A stretch of 64,000 nt of DNA, from positions 1,116,001 to 1,180,000 of the forward strand of contig JAGYKE010000004.1 in the NCBI GenBank assembly GCA_018401465.1, in the 5' to 3' direction. A model generated the notes under the pieces. The model was not told the origin of the DNA. It did no database searches and saw nothing but the letters and a program-made list of their open reading frames with translations. The stretch is from Aestuariivita sp. (lineage in GTDB: Bacteria > Pseudomonadota > Alphaproteobacteria > Rhodobacterales > Rhodobacteraceae). Made by a program: the position numbers and the translations under genes. Of the stretch, positions 17,149 to 26,118 are shown piece by piece; positions within the stretch are counted from its first letter, which is position 1, and every line of letters begins with the position of its first letter.

Positions 17149-18054
17149 TCAGAGGATGGCAATCACGATCACGCCAGCCAGCCCGGCGGCCCAGCTGCGC
17201 CACAGGATCGTGACCGCCCCTGCGATGTCGTCCGCGCCGATGTCGCGGCGCGCGGTCCCGTTCACCCAAGGATAGTCGCGGCGCGCCCCGTCATAGACGC
17301 GCGGCCCTGCCAGCGCGAGGTCGAGCGCGCGGGCCATCGCCGCCTCTGGCCAGCCCGCATTGGGCGACTTGTGACGCCTTGCATCCGCGATGATGCCGCC
17401 CCACCCGCCGCGCCCACCGCCGACCGCCCAGATCAGCGCCGCCGTCAGACGGGCCGGCGCGAGGTTGAGCAGGTCGTCCAGCCGCGCGGCGGCCCAGCCG
17501 AAGGCCTCAAACCGGGGGGTGCGGTAGCCGATCATGCTGTCAGCGGTGTTCACCACCTTGTAGATGAGGATGCCCGGCAGGCCCGCGACCAGAAACCAGA
17601 AAGCGGGCGCGATGACGCCGTCGGACAGGTTTTCGGCCGCGCTTTCGATGGCGGCGCGGGCGATGTCGGGCGGCTCCATCGCTTTGGTGTCGCGCGACAC
17701 GATGCGCGCCACCATCAGCCGCCCGTCCCCCACCGACAGCCGCAGGCCATCGGCCACCGCGCGCACGTGATCGACCAGCGATCTTTGCGCCAGAAGGATC
17801 GCGGCGATTATGATTTCCACCAAAGGCCCTGCCTGCGTCAGCACCAGACCGAGGGTGCCTGCCCCTGCAACAAGTGCAAGGACCGCAAGAACCCCTTTCG
17901 CGCGCTGCCCCGCGCCGCGGTTCAGCCGCGCATCAAGCCACCCCACCGCGCGGCCCATGAGCACCGCCGGATGCGGCACCCGCGACCAGAGCCAGCGCGG
18001 CTCCCCCAAGGCGGCGTCGAGCGCCATCGCGGCGGCCAGAAGCGTCGCGGTCAC
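17149..18054 (-). CDS. cbiB: Adenosylcobinamide-phosphate synthase CbiB/CobD
   Basis: This 301-residue integral membrane enzyme joins the aminopropanol arm to adenosylcobyric acid in cobalamin synthesis. Family motifs visible: [23 protein letters not shown] at the N-terminus (split by the family as DxxxGxP and HPxxxxG), [20 protein letters not shown] and [13 protein letters not shown]. Four to five hydrophobic stretches are present. The GTG start overlaps the stop of the preceding gene, which supplies (R)-1-amino-2-propanol phosphate, so the two steps are coupled. In Rhodobacter nomenclature this gene is cobD. Confidence 0.95.
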   Translation of the reverse strand: MTATLLAAAMALDAALGEPRWLWSRVPHPAVLMGRAVGWLDARLNRGAGQRAKGVLAVLALVAGAGTLGLVLTQAGPLVEIIIAAILLAQRSLVDHVRAVADGLRLSVGDGRLMVARIVSRDTKAMEPPDIARAAIESAAENLSDGVIAPAFWFLVAGLPGILIYKVVNTADSMIGYRTPRFEAFGWAAARLDDLLNLAPARLTAALIWAVGGGRGGWGGIIADARRHKSPNAGWPEAAMARALDLALAGPRVYDGARRDYPWVNGTARRDIGADDIAGAVTILWRSWAAGLAGVIVIAIL

Positions 18055-18989
18055 AGCGCGGCCTCGACCCGCGCCCAGTCCCCGGGCGCGGGCAGGCCGA
18101 GGCGGATCAGCCCCGGGTCATGCGGAAAGACGCGGGTCCAGATGCGCGCCCGCGCAAGGCGGTCCTGCCAGACGGCGGCATCGGGCACCCGCGCCAGCCG
18201 GAAAAGATCGGTGCCGCCCAGAACTTGCGCGCCAGCGGCAGACAGCGCCCGGTCCAGCCGCCGCGCATCCTCCGAAAGCCGCGCCCGCGCCGCCTGCGCC
18301 CAGCCGGGATCGGACAGCGCCGCCGCCCCGATCCGGAGCGCCGGACCCGACACCGCCCATGGCCCCAGCATTGCCCGAAGCCGCGCGATGGTTTCGGGCC
18401 GTGCGATGGCAAAACCCAACCGCAGCCCGGCCAGCCCCCAGAACTTCCCGAAGCTTTTCAGCACCACGACACCCTCGCGGTCGGCAAGGGATACAAGACT
18501 GAAATCGGGCACCACGTCGCAGAAGCTTTCGTCGATCACGCACAGCGCGGCGTCGGCATCCGCCGTGGTGTAGAGCCGTCCGTCCGGGTTGTTGGGGTGC
18601 ACCAGCACGCGTGCCTCGGCGTGGCCTTCGCAAACGCGGGTCCAGCCTTCCGTGACGAAGGCCGCTTCATGTTCGTTGTAGGTGGGCGCGTCGATCCTGA
18701 CCCGGTGCGGCTGCGCCAGTCTCGGCATCGCCGCGATCAGCGCCGAGGCCCCCGGTGCTGCCAGCACATCGGCCGCGTCCGGCACCCCCCAAAAGGCGCG
18801 CGCCGCCGCAACCAGCCTGTCCTGCGCGACCCGGTCGGGCAGCGCGGTCCAGTCGCGCGGGTCGATCGGCGGCAGCGGCCATGGCACGGGATTGATGCCT
18901 GTCGACAGGTCGATCCAGTCGGCGCGCGTCCCGCCATGGCGCGCCATCGCCGCATCGAGATTGCCGCCGTGGTCGCGTTCCGCCTGCAT
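18051..18989 (-). CDS. cobC: Threonine-phosphate decarboxylase (CobC/CobD-type, PLP-dependent)
   Basis: This 312-residue class I/II aminotransferase-fold enzyme makes aminopropanol phosphate from L-threonine phosphate. The N-terminus [14 protein letters not shown] is the classical CobC/CobD signature. The PLP lysine sits in [17 protein letters not shown], near residue 175, and NNPDGR carries the substrate-binding Asn. It overlaps cbiB by four bases. It is slightly shorter than E. coli-type CobD (about 360) but normal for alphaproteobacterial CobC. Confidence 0.93.
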   Translation of the reverse strand: MQAERDHGGNLDAAMARHGGTRADWIDLSTGINPVPWPLPPIDPRDWTALPDRVAQDRLVAAARAFWGVPDAADVLAAPGASALIAAMPRLAQPHRVRIDAPTYNEHEAAFVTEGWTRVCEGHAEARVLVHPNNPDGRLYTTADADAALCVIDESFCDVVPDFSLVSLADREGVVVLKSFGKFWGLAGLRLGFAIARPETIARLRAMLGPWAVSGPALRIGAAALSDPGWAQAARARLSEDARRLDRALSAAGAQVLGGTDLFRLARVPDAAVWQDRLARARIWTRVFPHDPGLIRLGLPAPGDWARVEAAL

Positions 18990-19061
18990 GAACCGGCCCT
19001 TCTGCCCCGTGTCGGGTTGACGCTACGTGACCCCGGCCACGCCCATCCCCGACCCCTTCCA

Positions 19062-19077
19062 TTAAGGTTTTGTTAAC
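19062..19077. promoter_or_regulatory. CtrA-type box upstream of the receiver gene
   Basis: TTAA-GGTTTTG-TTAAC fits the full CtrA consensus TTAA-N7-TTAAC. It lies 76-91 bases upstream of the receiver-domain gene start at 19153. CtrA controls motility and cell-cycle genes in alphaproteobacteria. Confidence 0.65.
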
Positions 19078-19152
19078 CATTTGGAAGCATGTCTTGCCCA
19101 CTGCGTAAAGGGGCGAGGGGTGTCTCTTTAAGCAAGCCCGGAAGCAAGAAGC

Positions 19153-19539
19153 ATGAAGATTCTGATCGTGGAAAGCCGCGCCGAACTGGGTGCGATCTGG
19201 CGACGTCATCTCGAACGTCAGGGGGCGCTTGTCACGCTGACCACGACGCAGGGGGATGCGATCGAGGCGCTGTGCGCGCATGACTTCGACGTCATCGTGC
19301 TTGACCTCGTGATCGAGGGTGGCAGCGCGCTGGCCATCGCGGATTTCGCCAGCTATCGCCGCCCGGATGCGCGGGTGATCTTCGTCACCAACACCAGCTT
19401 CTTTTCCGACGGGTCGATCTTTGCGCTCAGCCCGAATGCCTGCGCCTTCGTGCGCAGCTCGACCCCGCCCGAGGATCTGGCCGCGATGGTCGATTACTAT
19501 GCCGCGCCCAGGGTGTCGCGCGCATGCGGCGTGAGGTAA
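19153..19539 (+). CDS. Stand-alone response-regulator receiver domain, degenerate active site
   Basis: This 128-residue single receiver domain has no output domain. The phosphoacceptor Asp51 is kept (VIVLDLVIEGG), as is the switch Thr in VIFVTNT. The acidic pair near the N-terminus is replaced by Glu7-Ser8 (ILIVESR), and the conserved Lys before the last loop is not clear (CAFVRSSTPPEDL). Mg2+ binding and phosphorylation may therefore be altered. A CtrA box lies upstream. The last 43 bases overlap the 3' end of the convergent GST gene. A role in CtrA-linked motility or cell-cycle control is inferred from the box only. Confidence 0.82.
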   Translation: MKILIVESRAELGAIWRRHLERQGALVTLTTTQGDAIEALCAHDFDVIVLDLVIEGGSALAIADFASYRRPDARVIFVTNTSFFSDGSIFALSPNACAFVRSSTPPEDLAAMVDYYAAPRVSRACGVR

Positions 19540-20486
19540 TCCAGCACCGGGTTGATCGGAATGATCCGGTGCGGATTTATGCTGTCGTGGCTGTAATGAT
19601 AGTGCCGCACGATGTGGGTGAAGTTCACCGTCTCTGCCACGCCGGGCCACTGATACAGCGCGCGCGTGTAGGCCCATAGATTGGGATAATCCACGATCCG
19701 GCGGCGGTTGCATTTGAAATGCAGGTGATAGACCGGATCGAAGCGGATCAGCGTGGTGAAGAGCCGCCAGTCCGCTTCGGTGATGCGGTCGCCCATGAGG
19801 TAGCGGTTCGACGACAGCCTGTCTTCCAGCCAGTCGAGGCTTTCGAACAGCGGCACGACGGCGGCGTTGTACGCTTCCTGCGTCGTGGCGAAGCCTGACT
19901 TGTAGACGCCGTTGTTGACACTGTCGTAGATGCGGTCGTTCACCGGTTCCATGGCCGCGCGCAGGGCTTCGGGCCAGTAATCGTCGGTGTTGCCGGTGAT
20001 CCGGTCGAAGGCCGAATTGAACATGCGGATGATTTCGGAACTTTCGTTCGACACGATGGTCCCGCGGGTCCGGTCCCACAGGATCGGCACGGTGACGCGA
20101 CCCGAATAGGTCGGGTCGGCACGGGTATAGACCTGATGCGCGAAGTCGAAGCCGAACAGCCGGTCGCCCGTCGCGCCGTGGTCGTCGGTGCGGAAGGTCC
20201 ACCCGTCGTCGAGCATGTCGGGATGCACCACCGACACGTCGATATGGTCGGACAGGCCCTTGAGCGCGCGGAAGATCAGCGCCCGGTGCGCCCAGGGACA
20301 GGCGAGCGAGACATAAAGATGATAGCGCCCGCTTTCGGCGGGAAAGCCCCCCACGCCGGTCGGCCCCGGGGTGCCATCGGCCGTGATCCAGTTGCGGAAC
20401 TGCGATTCGGACCGGACGAACTTGCCCCCGGTCTTGTCCGTGTCGATCCAGCCCTTGTGCCAGACGCCGTCGATTAGCAGCCCCAT
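19497..20486 (-). CDS. Glutathionyl-hydroquinone reductase (Xi-class glutathione S-transferase, YqjG/ECM4)
   Basis: About 329 residues. The catalytic cysteine lies in SLACPWAHR, the hallmark of Xi-class GSTs that reduce glutathionyl-hydroquinones. The C-terminal half has RYLMGDRITEADWRLFTTL and the terminal NPHRIIPINP block of the family. The ATG at 20486 follows AAGGAAAA; an in-frame start 20 codons upstream has no SD. Its stop lies within the convergent receiver gene. It probably recycles quinone-glutathione adducts in the cytoplasm. Confidence 0.95.
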   Translation of the reverse strand: MGLLIDGVWHKGWIDTDKTGGKFVRSESQFRNWITADGTPGPTGVGGFPAESGRYHLYVSLACPWAHRALIFRALKGLSDHIDVSVVHPDMLDDGWTFRTDDHGATGDRLFGFDFAHQVYTRADPTYSGRVTVPILWDRTRGTIVSNESSEIIRMFNSAFDRITGNTDDYWPEALRAAMEPVNDRIYDSVNNGVYKSGFATTQEAYNAAVVPLFESLDWLEDRLSSNRYLMGDRITEADWRLFTTLIRFDPVYHLHFKCNRRRIVDYPNLWAYTRALYQWPGVAETVNFTHIVRHYHYSHDSINPHRIIPINPVLDYLTPHARDTLGAA

Positions 20487-20698
20487 GAGGTTTTCCTTTC
20501 GCTGTGCGTCCGCCAACCCTAACCCGATGCCGCCCGCCACGGCCACGCCGCCTCACGCGCATGCGGCCTGCGCTCATGCACAGGCGTTGCGTCTATGCAC
20601 CGCCCGGGCCGGAAACGGCCTTTCGTGACGCGATTGCTTGATTTTTCATCACAAAAGCGCAGCTTCTCGACGAAAGTCGATCAAGAACGGACCAGACC

Positions 20699-21049
20699 AT
20701 GACGACGTTTCTGCCGAAAGAGGTTCAGGCAGGTCTCGATGCCGCCCGGATCGTGGCGCTGCGCAAGTCCTCGCGCCTGCGGGTGGAGGCAGGCGATGAC
20801 AGCTACCGCGTGCTGCGGCTCTGGTCCGACGGCTTCACGGTCGAGGCCGATGTCGTGCCGCCCTTGCGCGGTCTGGTCGATCTTTATGACGGGGCGAACC
20901 ATCTATACCAGTGCCTGATCATCGCCGCCGACGCCGAAGGCGGTGAGATGCGCTATGATTTCAAGCGCTCGACCGAGGCGCATGACCGCGCCCCGCTGGA
21001 TTTCTACCGTTCGCCGGACGCGCCCATCGCCCTTCTGGGCAAGGACTGA
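20699..21049 (+). CDS. Conserved hypothetical protein (116 residues)
   Basis: This is a soluble, slightly acidic protein with no signal peptide or membrane segment. The centre (RLWSDGFTVEADVVPPLRGLVDLYDG... YQCLI) looks like a PilZ-sized beta fold: a basic stretch (ALRKSSRLRVEAG) precedes alternating hydrophobic residues. I do not assign PilZ, since the RxxxR and DxSxxG motifs are not both present. It stands between a divergent GST gene and a convergent C-S lyase gene, with only three bases to the latter's stop. Function unknown. Confidence 0.75.
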   Translation: MTTFLPKEVQAGLDAARIVALRKSSRLRVEAGDDSYRVLRLWSDGFTVEADVVPPLRGLVDLYDGANHLYQCLIIAADAEGGEMRYDFKRSTEAHDRAPLDFYRSPDAPIALLGKD

Positions 21050-21052
21050 GCG

Positions 21053-22225
21053 TCACTGCAGATCGCCGAAGGCCCGGGCCAGACGGTCGACCGCCTCCTG
21101 CACGCGGGCGCGCGGCGTGGCGATGTTGAAGCGCAGGAACGTCCCGCCCCCCGCGCCGAAGGTCGGGCCGTGGTTCACCGCGATCTTCGCGTCGCGCTCG
21201 ACCCTGCGGGTGAATTCGGCCATCTCCATCCCGGTGTCGGCGAAATCGACCCAGGCGAGGTAGGTCGCTTCGAGGTTCATGGATTTCAGCCCCGGAATGG
21301 CGTTCACGCCCGCGTCGAAGATGCGGCGGTTGCCGTCGAGATAGGCGACAAGCTCGTCCACCCAGGCCGCACCTTTGGGGGAATAGGCGGCCGTCGCCAT
21401 GAAAAGCCCGAAGGAATTGGGCGACAGGCCAAGGCCCATCATCCGGGCCTGAAAGCGCGCGCGCAGGTCCGGGTCGGCGATGATCACGTTGCCCGCATGG
21501 CTGCCCGCGATGTTGAACGTCTTGGTCGTGGCCGTCATCATGATCAGCCTTTCGGCGATCGCGGGATCGACCAGCGCCATCGGAATATGCCTGTTGCCCG
21601 GCATCACAAGGTCATGGTGAATTTCGTCCGAGACAAGGATCAGGTCATGCCGCTTGCAGAAATCGGCGATCTCCTGCGCTTCGTCTCGCGTCCAGACGCG
21701 GCCGCCCGGATTGTGCGGCGAGCAGAGGATGAACATCCTCTCGCGCCCTGTCATCTGCGCGTCCCATGCGGGGATATCGAGGACATAGCGGCCGCCGTCG
21801 TTCGCCATGTTGCATTCGACCACCTCGCGCCCGTTGGCGCGGATCACCTTGGCGAAGGCATGATAGACCGGCGTCATCAGCACCACACCGTCGCCCGGTT
21901 GGGTGAAGGTTTCGACGCACATGGCCGTGCCGTTGACGAGGCCATGCGTGGTGAAAATCCACGACGGGTCCACGTCCCATCCATGACGCGTCTTCATCCA
22001 CCAGCGGATCGCGTCCAGATAGGCGCTGTCATCGCCGAAATAGCCGTAGATGCCGTGGTCGATCATGCCGCGCAGGGCGTCCTGGATCACCTGCGGCGGG
22101 CGGAAATCCATATCGGCCACCCACATGGCGATGCCGTCCTCGGCGCTCACGCCATAGAGCTTCTCCATCATGTCCCACTTCACGCAGTGGCTGCCGCGGC
22201 GGTCGATGATCTCGTCGAAACTCAT
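21053..22225 (-). CDS. MalY/PatB family PLP-dependent C-S lyase (cystathionine beta-lyase-like)
   Basis: This 390-residue fold-type I aminotransferase has the PatB/MalY N-terminus (DRRGSHCVKWD, then GIAMWVADMDFRPP). The PLP-binding lysine is in TATTKTFNIAGSHAGN. HNPGGRVW and LVSDEIHHDLVMPG carry the PLP-contacting Asn and Asp. Members cleave C-S bonds of cystathionine or cysteine conjugates to pyruvate and ammonia. The gene stands alone, divergent from def. Confidence 0.92.
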   Translation of the reverse strand: MSFDEIIDRRGSHCVKWDMMEKLYGVSAEDGIAMWVADMDFRPPQVIQDALRGMIDHGIYGYFGDDSAYLDAIRWWMKTRHGWDVDPSWIFTTHGLVNGTAMCVETFTQPGDGVVLMTPVYHAFAKVIRANGREVVECNMANDGGRYVLDIPAWDAQMTGRERMFILCSPHNPGGRVWTRDEAQEIADFCKRHDLILVSDEIHHDLVMPGNRHIPMALVDPAIAERLIMMTATTKTFNIAGSHAGNVIIADPDLRARFQARMMGLGLSPNSFGLFMATAAYSPKGAAWVDELVAYLDGNRRIFDAGVNAIPGLKSMNLEATYLAWVDFADTGMEMAEFTRRVERDAKIAVNHGPTFGAGGGTFLRFNIATPRARVQEAVDRLARAFGDLQ

Positions 22226-22323
22226 GGGGGCTCTCCGGTTATGGGGTCGCCGAAAGCTAACCTGTGAAGCGCCGGACGCAAGGGGCGTTGCGGCGCGCGG
22301 GCCGATCGCCTAAATCGGGACCC

Positions 22324-22842
22324 ATGAAAAGACCTATCGTTCTGCATCCCGATCCGCGCCTGAAAACGCGTTGCGCCCCGGTCGACGACCTGTCGGTCGA
22401 CCTGCGCCGCCTTGCCGACGACATGCTCGAAACGATGTATGACGCACCCGGCATCGGCCTTGCCGCGCCGCAGGTGGGCGTGACCACGCGACTGATCGTG
22501 TTGGACTGCGTGAAACCCGACGAGGCGCCGCCGCGCCCGCTGATCATGTTCAATCCGCAGATCGTCGCCGCCTCGGACGAGAAGAACACCTACGAGGAAG
22601 GCTGCCTGTCGATCCCCGAACATTTCGCCGACGTGACCCGTCCTGCGGAAGTCGAGATCGCGTGGATCGACCGCGACGGTAATCCGAAGAGCGAGGTCTT
22701 CGGCGGTCTCTGGGCCACTTGCGTCCAGCACGAGATCGACCATCTCGACGGCAAGCTCTTCATCGACTACCTCACGCCACTCAAGCGGCAGCTCATCACC
22801 CGCAAGATGCAGAAACTGAAGCGCGAGCGCACCCGCGTATGA
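22324..22842 (+). CDS. def: Peptide deformylase
   Basis: The 172-residue enzyme removes the formyl group from nascent N-termini. All three motifs are intact: GIGLAAPQ (43-50), EGCLS (92-96, metal ligand Cys94) and QHEIDH (135-140, ligands His136 and His140, catalytic Glu137). The ATG at 22324 opens at the usual MKRPIVLHPDPRL. It overlaps the next gene by four bases and leads into a second deformylase-like gene and fmt, a tight formylation/deformylation operon. Confidence 0.97.
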   Translation: MKRPIVLHPDPRLKTRCAPVDDLSVDLRRLADDMLETMYDAPGIGLAAPQVGVTTRLIVLDCVKPDEAPPRPLIMFNPQIVAASDEKNTYEEGCLSIPEHFADVTRPAEVEIAWIDRDGNPKSEVFGGLWATCVQHEIDHLDGKLFIDYLTPLKRQLITRKMQKLKRERTRV

Positions 22843-23336
22843 GTGTCCGCCCGATCCTGCGCTGGCCCGACCGCAGGCTGCGCGTGGCGGCCGCGCCGGT
22901 TGCAGGCATCACCGACGACATCCGCGCCATCTGGACCGACATGATCGACACGATGGAGGCGATGCCGGGCTGGGGCCTTGCCGCGCCGCAGATCGGCGTG
23001 ATGCTGCGGCTGGCGGTGGTGGATACTTCGGATGACCGCGGGCAGGCGGTGCGTATCGCCAATCCCGAAATCCTCGCGTCCTCGCCGGATCTTGCCGAAC
23101 TGACCGAGGCAAGCCCCTGCCTGCCCGGCATCTCGGCCCCCGTGCGCCGCCCCGCGTCGGTGACGGTGCGCTATCTGGATGAAACCGGCGAAACGGTCGA
23201 ACGCGATTTTACCGGTCATGATGCGGTCAGCGTGCAGCACCAGATCGACCATCTGAACGGCCAGCTCTACATCGACCGGTTGTCGAAGGTGAAGCGGGAC
23301 ATGGCGCTGCGGCGTCTGAAGAAGGCCGGCGCATGA
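22839..23336 (+). CDS. Peptide deformylase paralogue with degenerate active site
   Basis: This 165-residue Pdf-like protein lies between def and fmt. Motif 1 is GWGLAAPQ (44-51). Motif 2 reads EASPCLPG instead of EGCLS but keeps Cys94. Motif 3 is QHQIDH (133-138): both metal-ligand histidines stay but the catalytic Glu is Gln135. Such a change should abolish or strongly lower deformylase activity while keeping metal binding. Similar type III-like Pdf paralogues are known beside def in alphaproteobacteria. It overlaps both neighbours by four bases, so it is co-translated with true Def and Fmt. Confidence 0.9.
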   Translation: MSVRPILRWPDRRLRVAAAPVAGITDDIRAIWTDMIDTMEAMPGWGLAAPQIGVMLRLAVVDTSDDRGQAVRIANPEILASSPDLAELTEASPCLPGISAPVRRPASVTVRYLDETGETVERDFTGHDAVSVQHQIDHLNGQLYIDRLSKVKRDMALRRLKKAGA

Positions 23337-24241
23337 GGGTTGTCTTCATGGGCACGCCGGACTTCTCGGTCCCGGCGCTCGACGCGCTGCATGCGGCGGG
23401 GCATGAGATCGCGTGCGTCTATACCCAGCCCCCGCGCCCCGCGGGCCGGGGCCAGAAGGACCGCGAAAGCCCGGTTCACGCCCGCGCCGCTTCGCTGGGC
23501 CTGCCCGTGCGCCACCCCGTGTCGCTGAAACCGGCCGAGGCGCAGGCGGACTTCGCCGCACTCGCCCCCGAGATCGCGGTGGTGGTTGCCTATGGCCTGA
23601 TCCTGCCGCGCGGGGTCCTCGACGCGCCCGCGCGCGGCTGCCTCAACATCCACGCAAGCCTTCTGCCGCGCTGGCGCGGCGCGGCACCCATCCACCGCGC
23701 GGTGATGGCGGGCGATGCCGTGACGGGCGTCTGCATCATGCAGATGGAGGAGGGGCTCGATACCGGGCCGGTCCTGCTCCGCGCGGCGACGCCCATCGGC
23801 ACGACCGACACGACCGGCGTGCTGCATGACCGGCTGGCGGAGATGGGGGCCCGGCTGATCGTCGAGGCGCTGGCCCGGCTGGGCAAGCTGACGCCCGAAG
23901 CCCAGCCCGGGGACGGCGTCACCTATGCCGCCAAGATCGACAAGGCGGAAGCGAAGATCGACTGGACCCGCCCCGCGGACGAAGTCGACCGGCAGATCCG
24001 CGGCCTGTCGCCCTTTCCCGGCGCCTGGACCGAGATTGACGGCGAACGGATGAAGATCCTCGGCTCGGAACGGGCGCAGGGCAGCGGCGCGCCCGGTGAA
24101 GTGCTCGACGACCGGCTGACAATCGCCTGTGGCACGGGCGCGGTGCGGCTCTTGCGGTTGCAGAGGGCGGGCAAGGCCGCGCAGGATGCGGCTGTGTTTC
24201 TCAACGGGCGGGCTGTGCCGCCCGGTAAATGGTTGGCCTAG
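23333..24241 (+). CDS. fmt: Methionyl-tRNA formyltransferase
   Basis: This 302-residue enzyme formylates Met-tRNAfMet with 10-formyl-THF. Visible motifs: [15 protein letters not shown] at the N-terminus, the catalytic Asn/His region [21 protein letters not shown] (Asn and His of the formyltransferase fold), [17 protein letters not shown], and the linker to the C-terminal OB-like domain ([19 protein letters not shown]). The ATG overlaps the previous stop. Def, the Pdf-like protein and Fmt form one unit. Confidence 0.97.
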   Translation: MRVVFMGTPDFSVPALDALHAAGHEIACVYTQPPRPAGRGQKDRESPVHARAASLGLPVRHPVSLKPAEAQADFAALAPEIAVVVAYGLILPRGVLDAPARGCLNIHASLLPRWRGAAPIHRAVMAGDAVTGVCIMQMEEGLDTGPVLLRAATPIGTTDTTGVLHDRLAEMGARLIVEALARLGKLTPEAQPGDGVTYAAKIDKAEAKIDWTRPADEVDRQIRGLSPFPGAWTEIDGERMKILGSERAQGSGAPGEVLDDRLTIACGTGAVRLLRLQRAGKAAQDAAVFLNGRAVPPGKWLA

Positions 24242-24260
24242 CACGAAAGGACAGGCGGGC

Positions 24261-24503
24261 ATGTTGATCACCTTCATGGGCACGGTCGTGATCGCGGGCA
24301 TCATCGGCTACGCGTCCGAAAAGACCGGCTGGACGAAGAACGGCTACCTGCAATCCATCATCATCTGCATCGGCGGCGCGATCCTGTTCTATGTCGTGGG
24401 GCGGATGTTCGGCATCAGCTTCGGCAGCCCGGGCATGAATGCGATCATCGCTTCAGTGGGCGCGCTGATCATCGTGCCCTTCCACTGGCGCGGGCGGGGC
24501 TAG
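24261..24503 (+). CDS. GlsB/YeaQ/YmgE-like small membrane protein
   Basis: This 80-residue protein has three hydrophobic helices (about 3-17, 31-48 and 59-75), with glycines spaced as in the transglycosylase-associated (GlsB/YeaQ/YmgE) family. The ATG at 24261 lies 20 bases after fmt, behind GAAAGGACAGG. A second, similar gene follows four bases later, so the pair may form a hetero-oligomer. The family's function is poorly known; the stress link comes from Enterococcus GlsB. Confidence 0.72.
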   Translation: MLITFMGTVVIAGIIGYASEKTGWTKNGYLQSIIICIGGAILFYVVGRMFGISFGSPGMNAIIASVGALIIVPFHWRGRG

Positions 24504-24507
24504 GGCC

Positions 24508-24744
24508 ATGCCGATCGTCTGGCTGATCATCCTGGGCGCGGCGGCGGGTTTTCTTGCCACGCGGCTCATGCGGGTCGAGACCGACATCGTCACGACCATC
24601 ATCATCGGCATCGCCGGCGCGCTGATCGGCGGCCTTGTCCTGCGCTTCATCGTGACAGCGGGTTCGCTTGTCGGCGGGCTGGTGGGTGCTGTGATCGGCG
24701 CGATGCTGCTGATCTGGCTGTGGGACCGGTTCATCCGGAAATGA
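24508..24744 (+). CDS. GlsB/YeaQ/YmgE family small membrane protein
   Basis: This 78-residue protein is made of three glycine-rich transmembrane helices: LIILGAAAGFLATRLM, IIIGIAGALIGGLVL and LVGGLVGAVIGAMLLIWLW. This is the transglycosylase-associated family pattern. It starts four bases after its paralogue-like neighbour and is the last gene before a large inverted repeat. Confidence 0.78.
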   Translation: MPIVWLIILGAAAGFLATRLMRVETDIVTTIIIGIAGALIGGLVLRFIVTAGSLVGGLVGAVIGAMLLIWLWDRFIRK

Positions 24745-24791
24745 GCGCTTCGCGCGCTTCATGCAACACGCGCTCTGGCCGCGCAGGCCCC

Positions 24792-24915
24792 GGGGCTCTG
24801 CCCCGGACCCCGGGATATTTGGAAACCCGAAGAACGGGGGACCACGCCCGTGCTTCTTCGGGTTCACAAATATCCCGGGGGTGAGCGCCGCAAGGCGCGA
24901 GGGGGCAGCGCCCCC
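24792..24915. repeat. Large composite inverted repeat between convergent genes
   Basis: The core is a 27-base inverted repeat: CCCCGGGATATTTGGAAACC begins at 24808, and the matching arm ends at 24880, with two mismatches and an unpaired centre of about 19 bases. It is flanked by GGGGCTCTGCCCC (24792-24804) and GGGGGCAGCGCCCCC (24901-24915). The CCCCGGGATATTT part recurs at 10975. It lies between convergent genes and likely ends transcription from both sides. It resembles a mobile intergenic repeat family. Confidence 0.75.
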
Positions 24916-25394
24916 TAACCGGCGGAAGGGGCCGGGCGGCGTTTGGGCTTGAAGGGCGCCATGCCCGCGCGCGCCAACTCGTCGGCGCGTTCGTTCTCGG
25001 GGTGGCCGGCATGGCCCTTGATCCATTCCCAGGTCACACCATGGCGCGCCTGCGCGTCGTCGAGGCGTTGCCAGAGATCGGCGTTCTTGACCGGCTTGCG
25101 GTCGGCGGTCTTCCAGCCGTTGCGCTTCCAGCCGTGGATCCAGCCGGTCACCCCGTTCTTCACATAGGCGCTGTCGGTGACCACGGTTATCGTGCTGGGC
25201 CGCCCAAGCGTTTCCAACGCCATGATCGCGGCCATCAGCTCCATGCGGTTGTTGGTCGTGTCCGCCTCGCCTCCCGAGAGCTCGCGTTCCTTCAGGACCG
25301 CCTCGCCTTCGACGGCGCGCAGCAGGACGCCCCAGCCGCCGGGGCCGGGATTGCCGGAGCAGGCCCCGTCGGTGAAAGCGAACAGATCGGCCAT
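24915..25394 (-). CDS. rnhA: Ribonuclease HI
   Basis: This 159-residue enzyme cuts RNA in RNA-DNA hybrids. Catalytic residues are in place: Asp9 in [16 protein letters not shown], Glu in NNRMELMA (about 52), Asp in VTDSAYV (about 74), and the His/Asp of [17 protein letters not shown]-type motif (here [13 protein letters not shown]). Start at ATG 25394. It lies one base after the stop of the upstream DUF3429 gene, so both are co-transcribed. The stop falls in the last base of the repeat. Confidence 0.97.
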   Translation of the reverse strand: MADLFAFTDGACSGNPGPGGWGVLLRAVEGEAVLKERELSGGEADTTNNRMELMAAIMALETLGRPSTITVVTDSAYVKNGVTGWIHGWKRNGWKTADRKPVKNADLWQRLDDAQARHGVTWEWIKGHAGHPENERADELARAGMAPFKPKRRPAPSAG

Positions 25395-25395
25395 G

Positions 25396-25848
25396 TCAGA
25401 GGAAGACCCCGACAGACAGGCAGGCCACGACGATGGCAGTCAGAAGGACACGCAGGCGCATCCACCAGGGCGGGGCGAGGTTCCACATCCAGAACGCATA
25501 GTCGAGGATGAGAAGGCCGAGAAAGCCGAAGATCAGGTTCGTCGCGGCGCTGACCGGACCACCGCCCGTCATGAAGAAGGCCCAGAGGGCGGGGATCACT
25601 GACAAGAGGTATCCCATCGTGGCGCGGGCGTCCTTGGCGCGGGTCGCGAAGCCCCAGAGGACGCCGGACATGAAAGAGAGGATGACCGAGCCGTAAAAGA
25701 GCTGCACATAGGGGCCGACGAAGCGCGGGCCAAGCGCCCGCGTGCCCCAGTCGGCCAGCGGCGGCAGCAGGATCGTCAGCGCGCCCCAGAGGAACGGGAT
25801 CAGTCCCGCGAGGCCAAGGACGAGGGCAGCTTTGGGTATCCGCATCAT
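25396..25848 (-). CDS. DUF3429-type integral membrane protein
   Basis: This 150-residue protein has about five hydrophobic helices. The family-like stretch [17 protein letters not shown] sits in the middle, followed by [11 protein letters not shown] and a C-terminal helix. Function unknown. It starts with two successive ATG codons and precedes rnhA by one base. Confidence 0.8.
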   Translation of the reverse strand: MMRIPKAALVLGLAGLIPFLWGALTILLPPLADWGTRALGPRFVGPYVQLFYGSVILSFMSGVLWGFATRAKDARATMGYLLSVIPALWAFFMTGGGPVSAATNLIFGFLGLLILDYAFWMWNLAPPWWMRLRVLLTAIVVACLSVGVFL

Positions 25849-26118
25849 GCCCGCGTTCTGGCACGGCGCACGGAACAGTCAAGTCTTTCCACGCCCGGTG
25901 AGAGCGTCCCAGCATGGGACGCCTGTCCGTCTTCGGGAAATCAAGGGCTTACAGGGGCCGATTCACGATGCGTTAACATTCGAAGCGAAAACCGCGGTGG
26001 GAGAAGACCGCCGCACCAGTGACCAATGGGCATGGGCGTCGGTCAGCGCGATCACCTGCGCCATGCGCGCCGCGTCGGTCGGGCGTTCAGATGCGTCCCG
26101 CGACGGTGACGTGGTCGC
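25849..26118. other. Intergenic region, no firm gene
   Basis: This stretch lies between two minus-strand genes and should hold the promoter of the DUF3429-rnhA unit. A 33-codon minus-strand frame (25963-26064, starting MAQVIALTDAHAHW) is present but has no SD, and I do not call it a gene. A short palindrome CGTCCCAGCATGGGACG lies at 25906-25922. Confidence 0.5.

Noticed and set aside
20640-20665. TTGATTTTTCATCAC as an FNR-like site
   Set aside because: The spacer is five bases and the right half is imperfect.
25963-26064. 33-codon minus-strand frame after ispH
   Set aside because: No SD, no recognisable motif; could be chance in a high-GC spacer.
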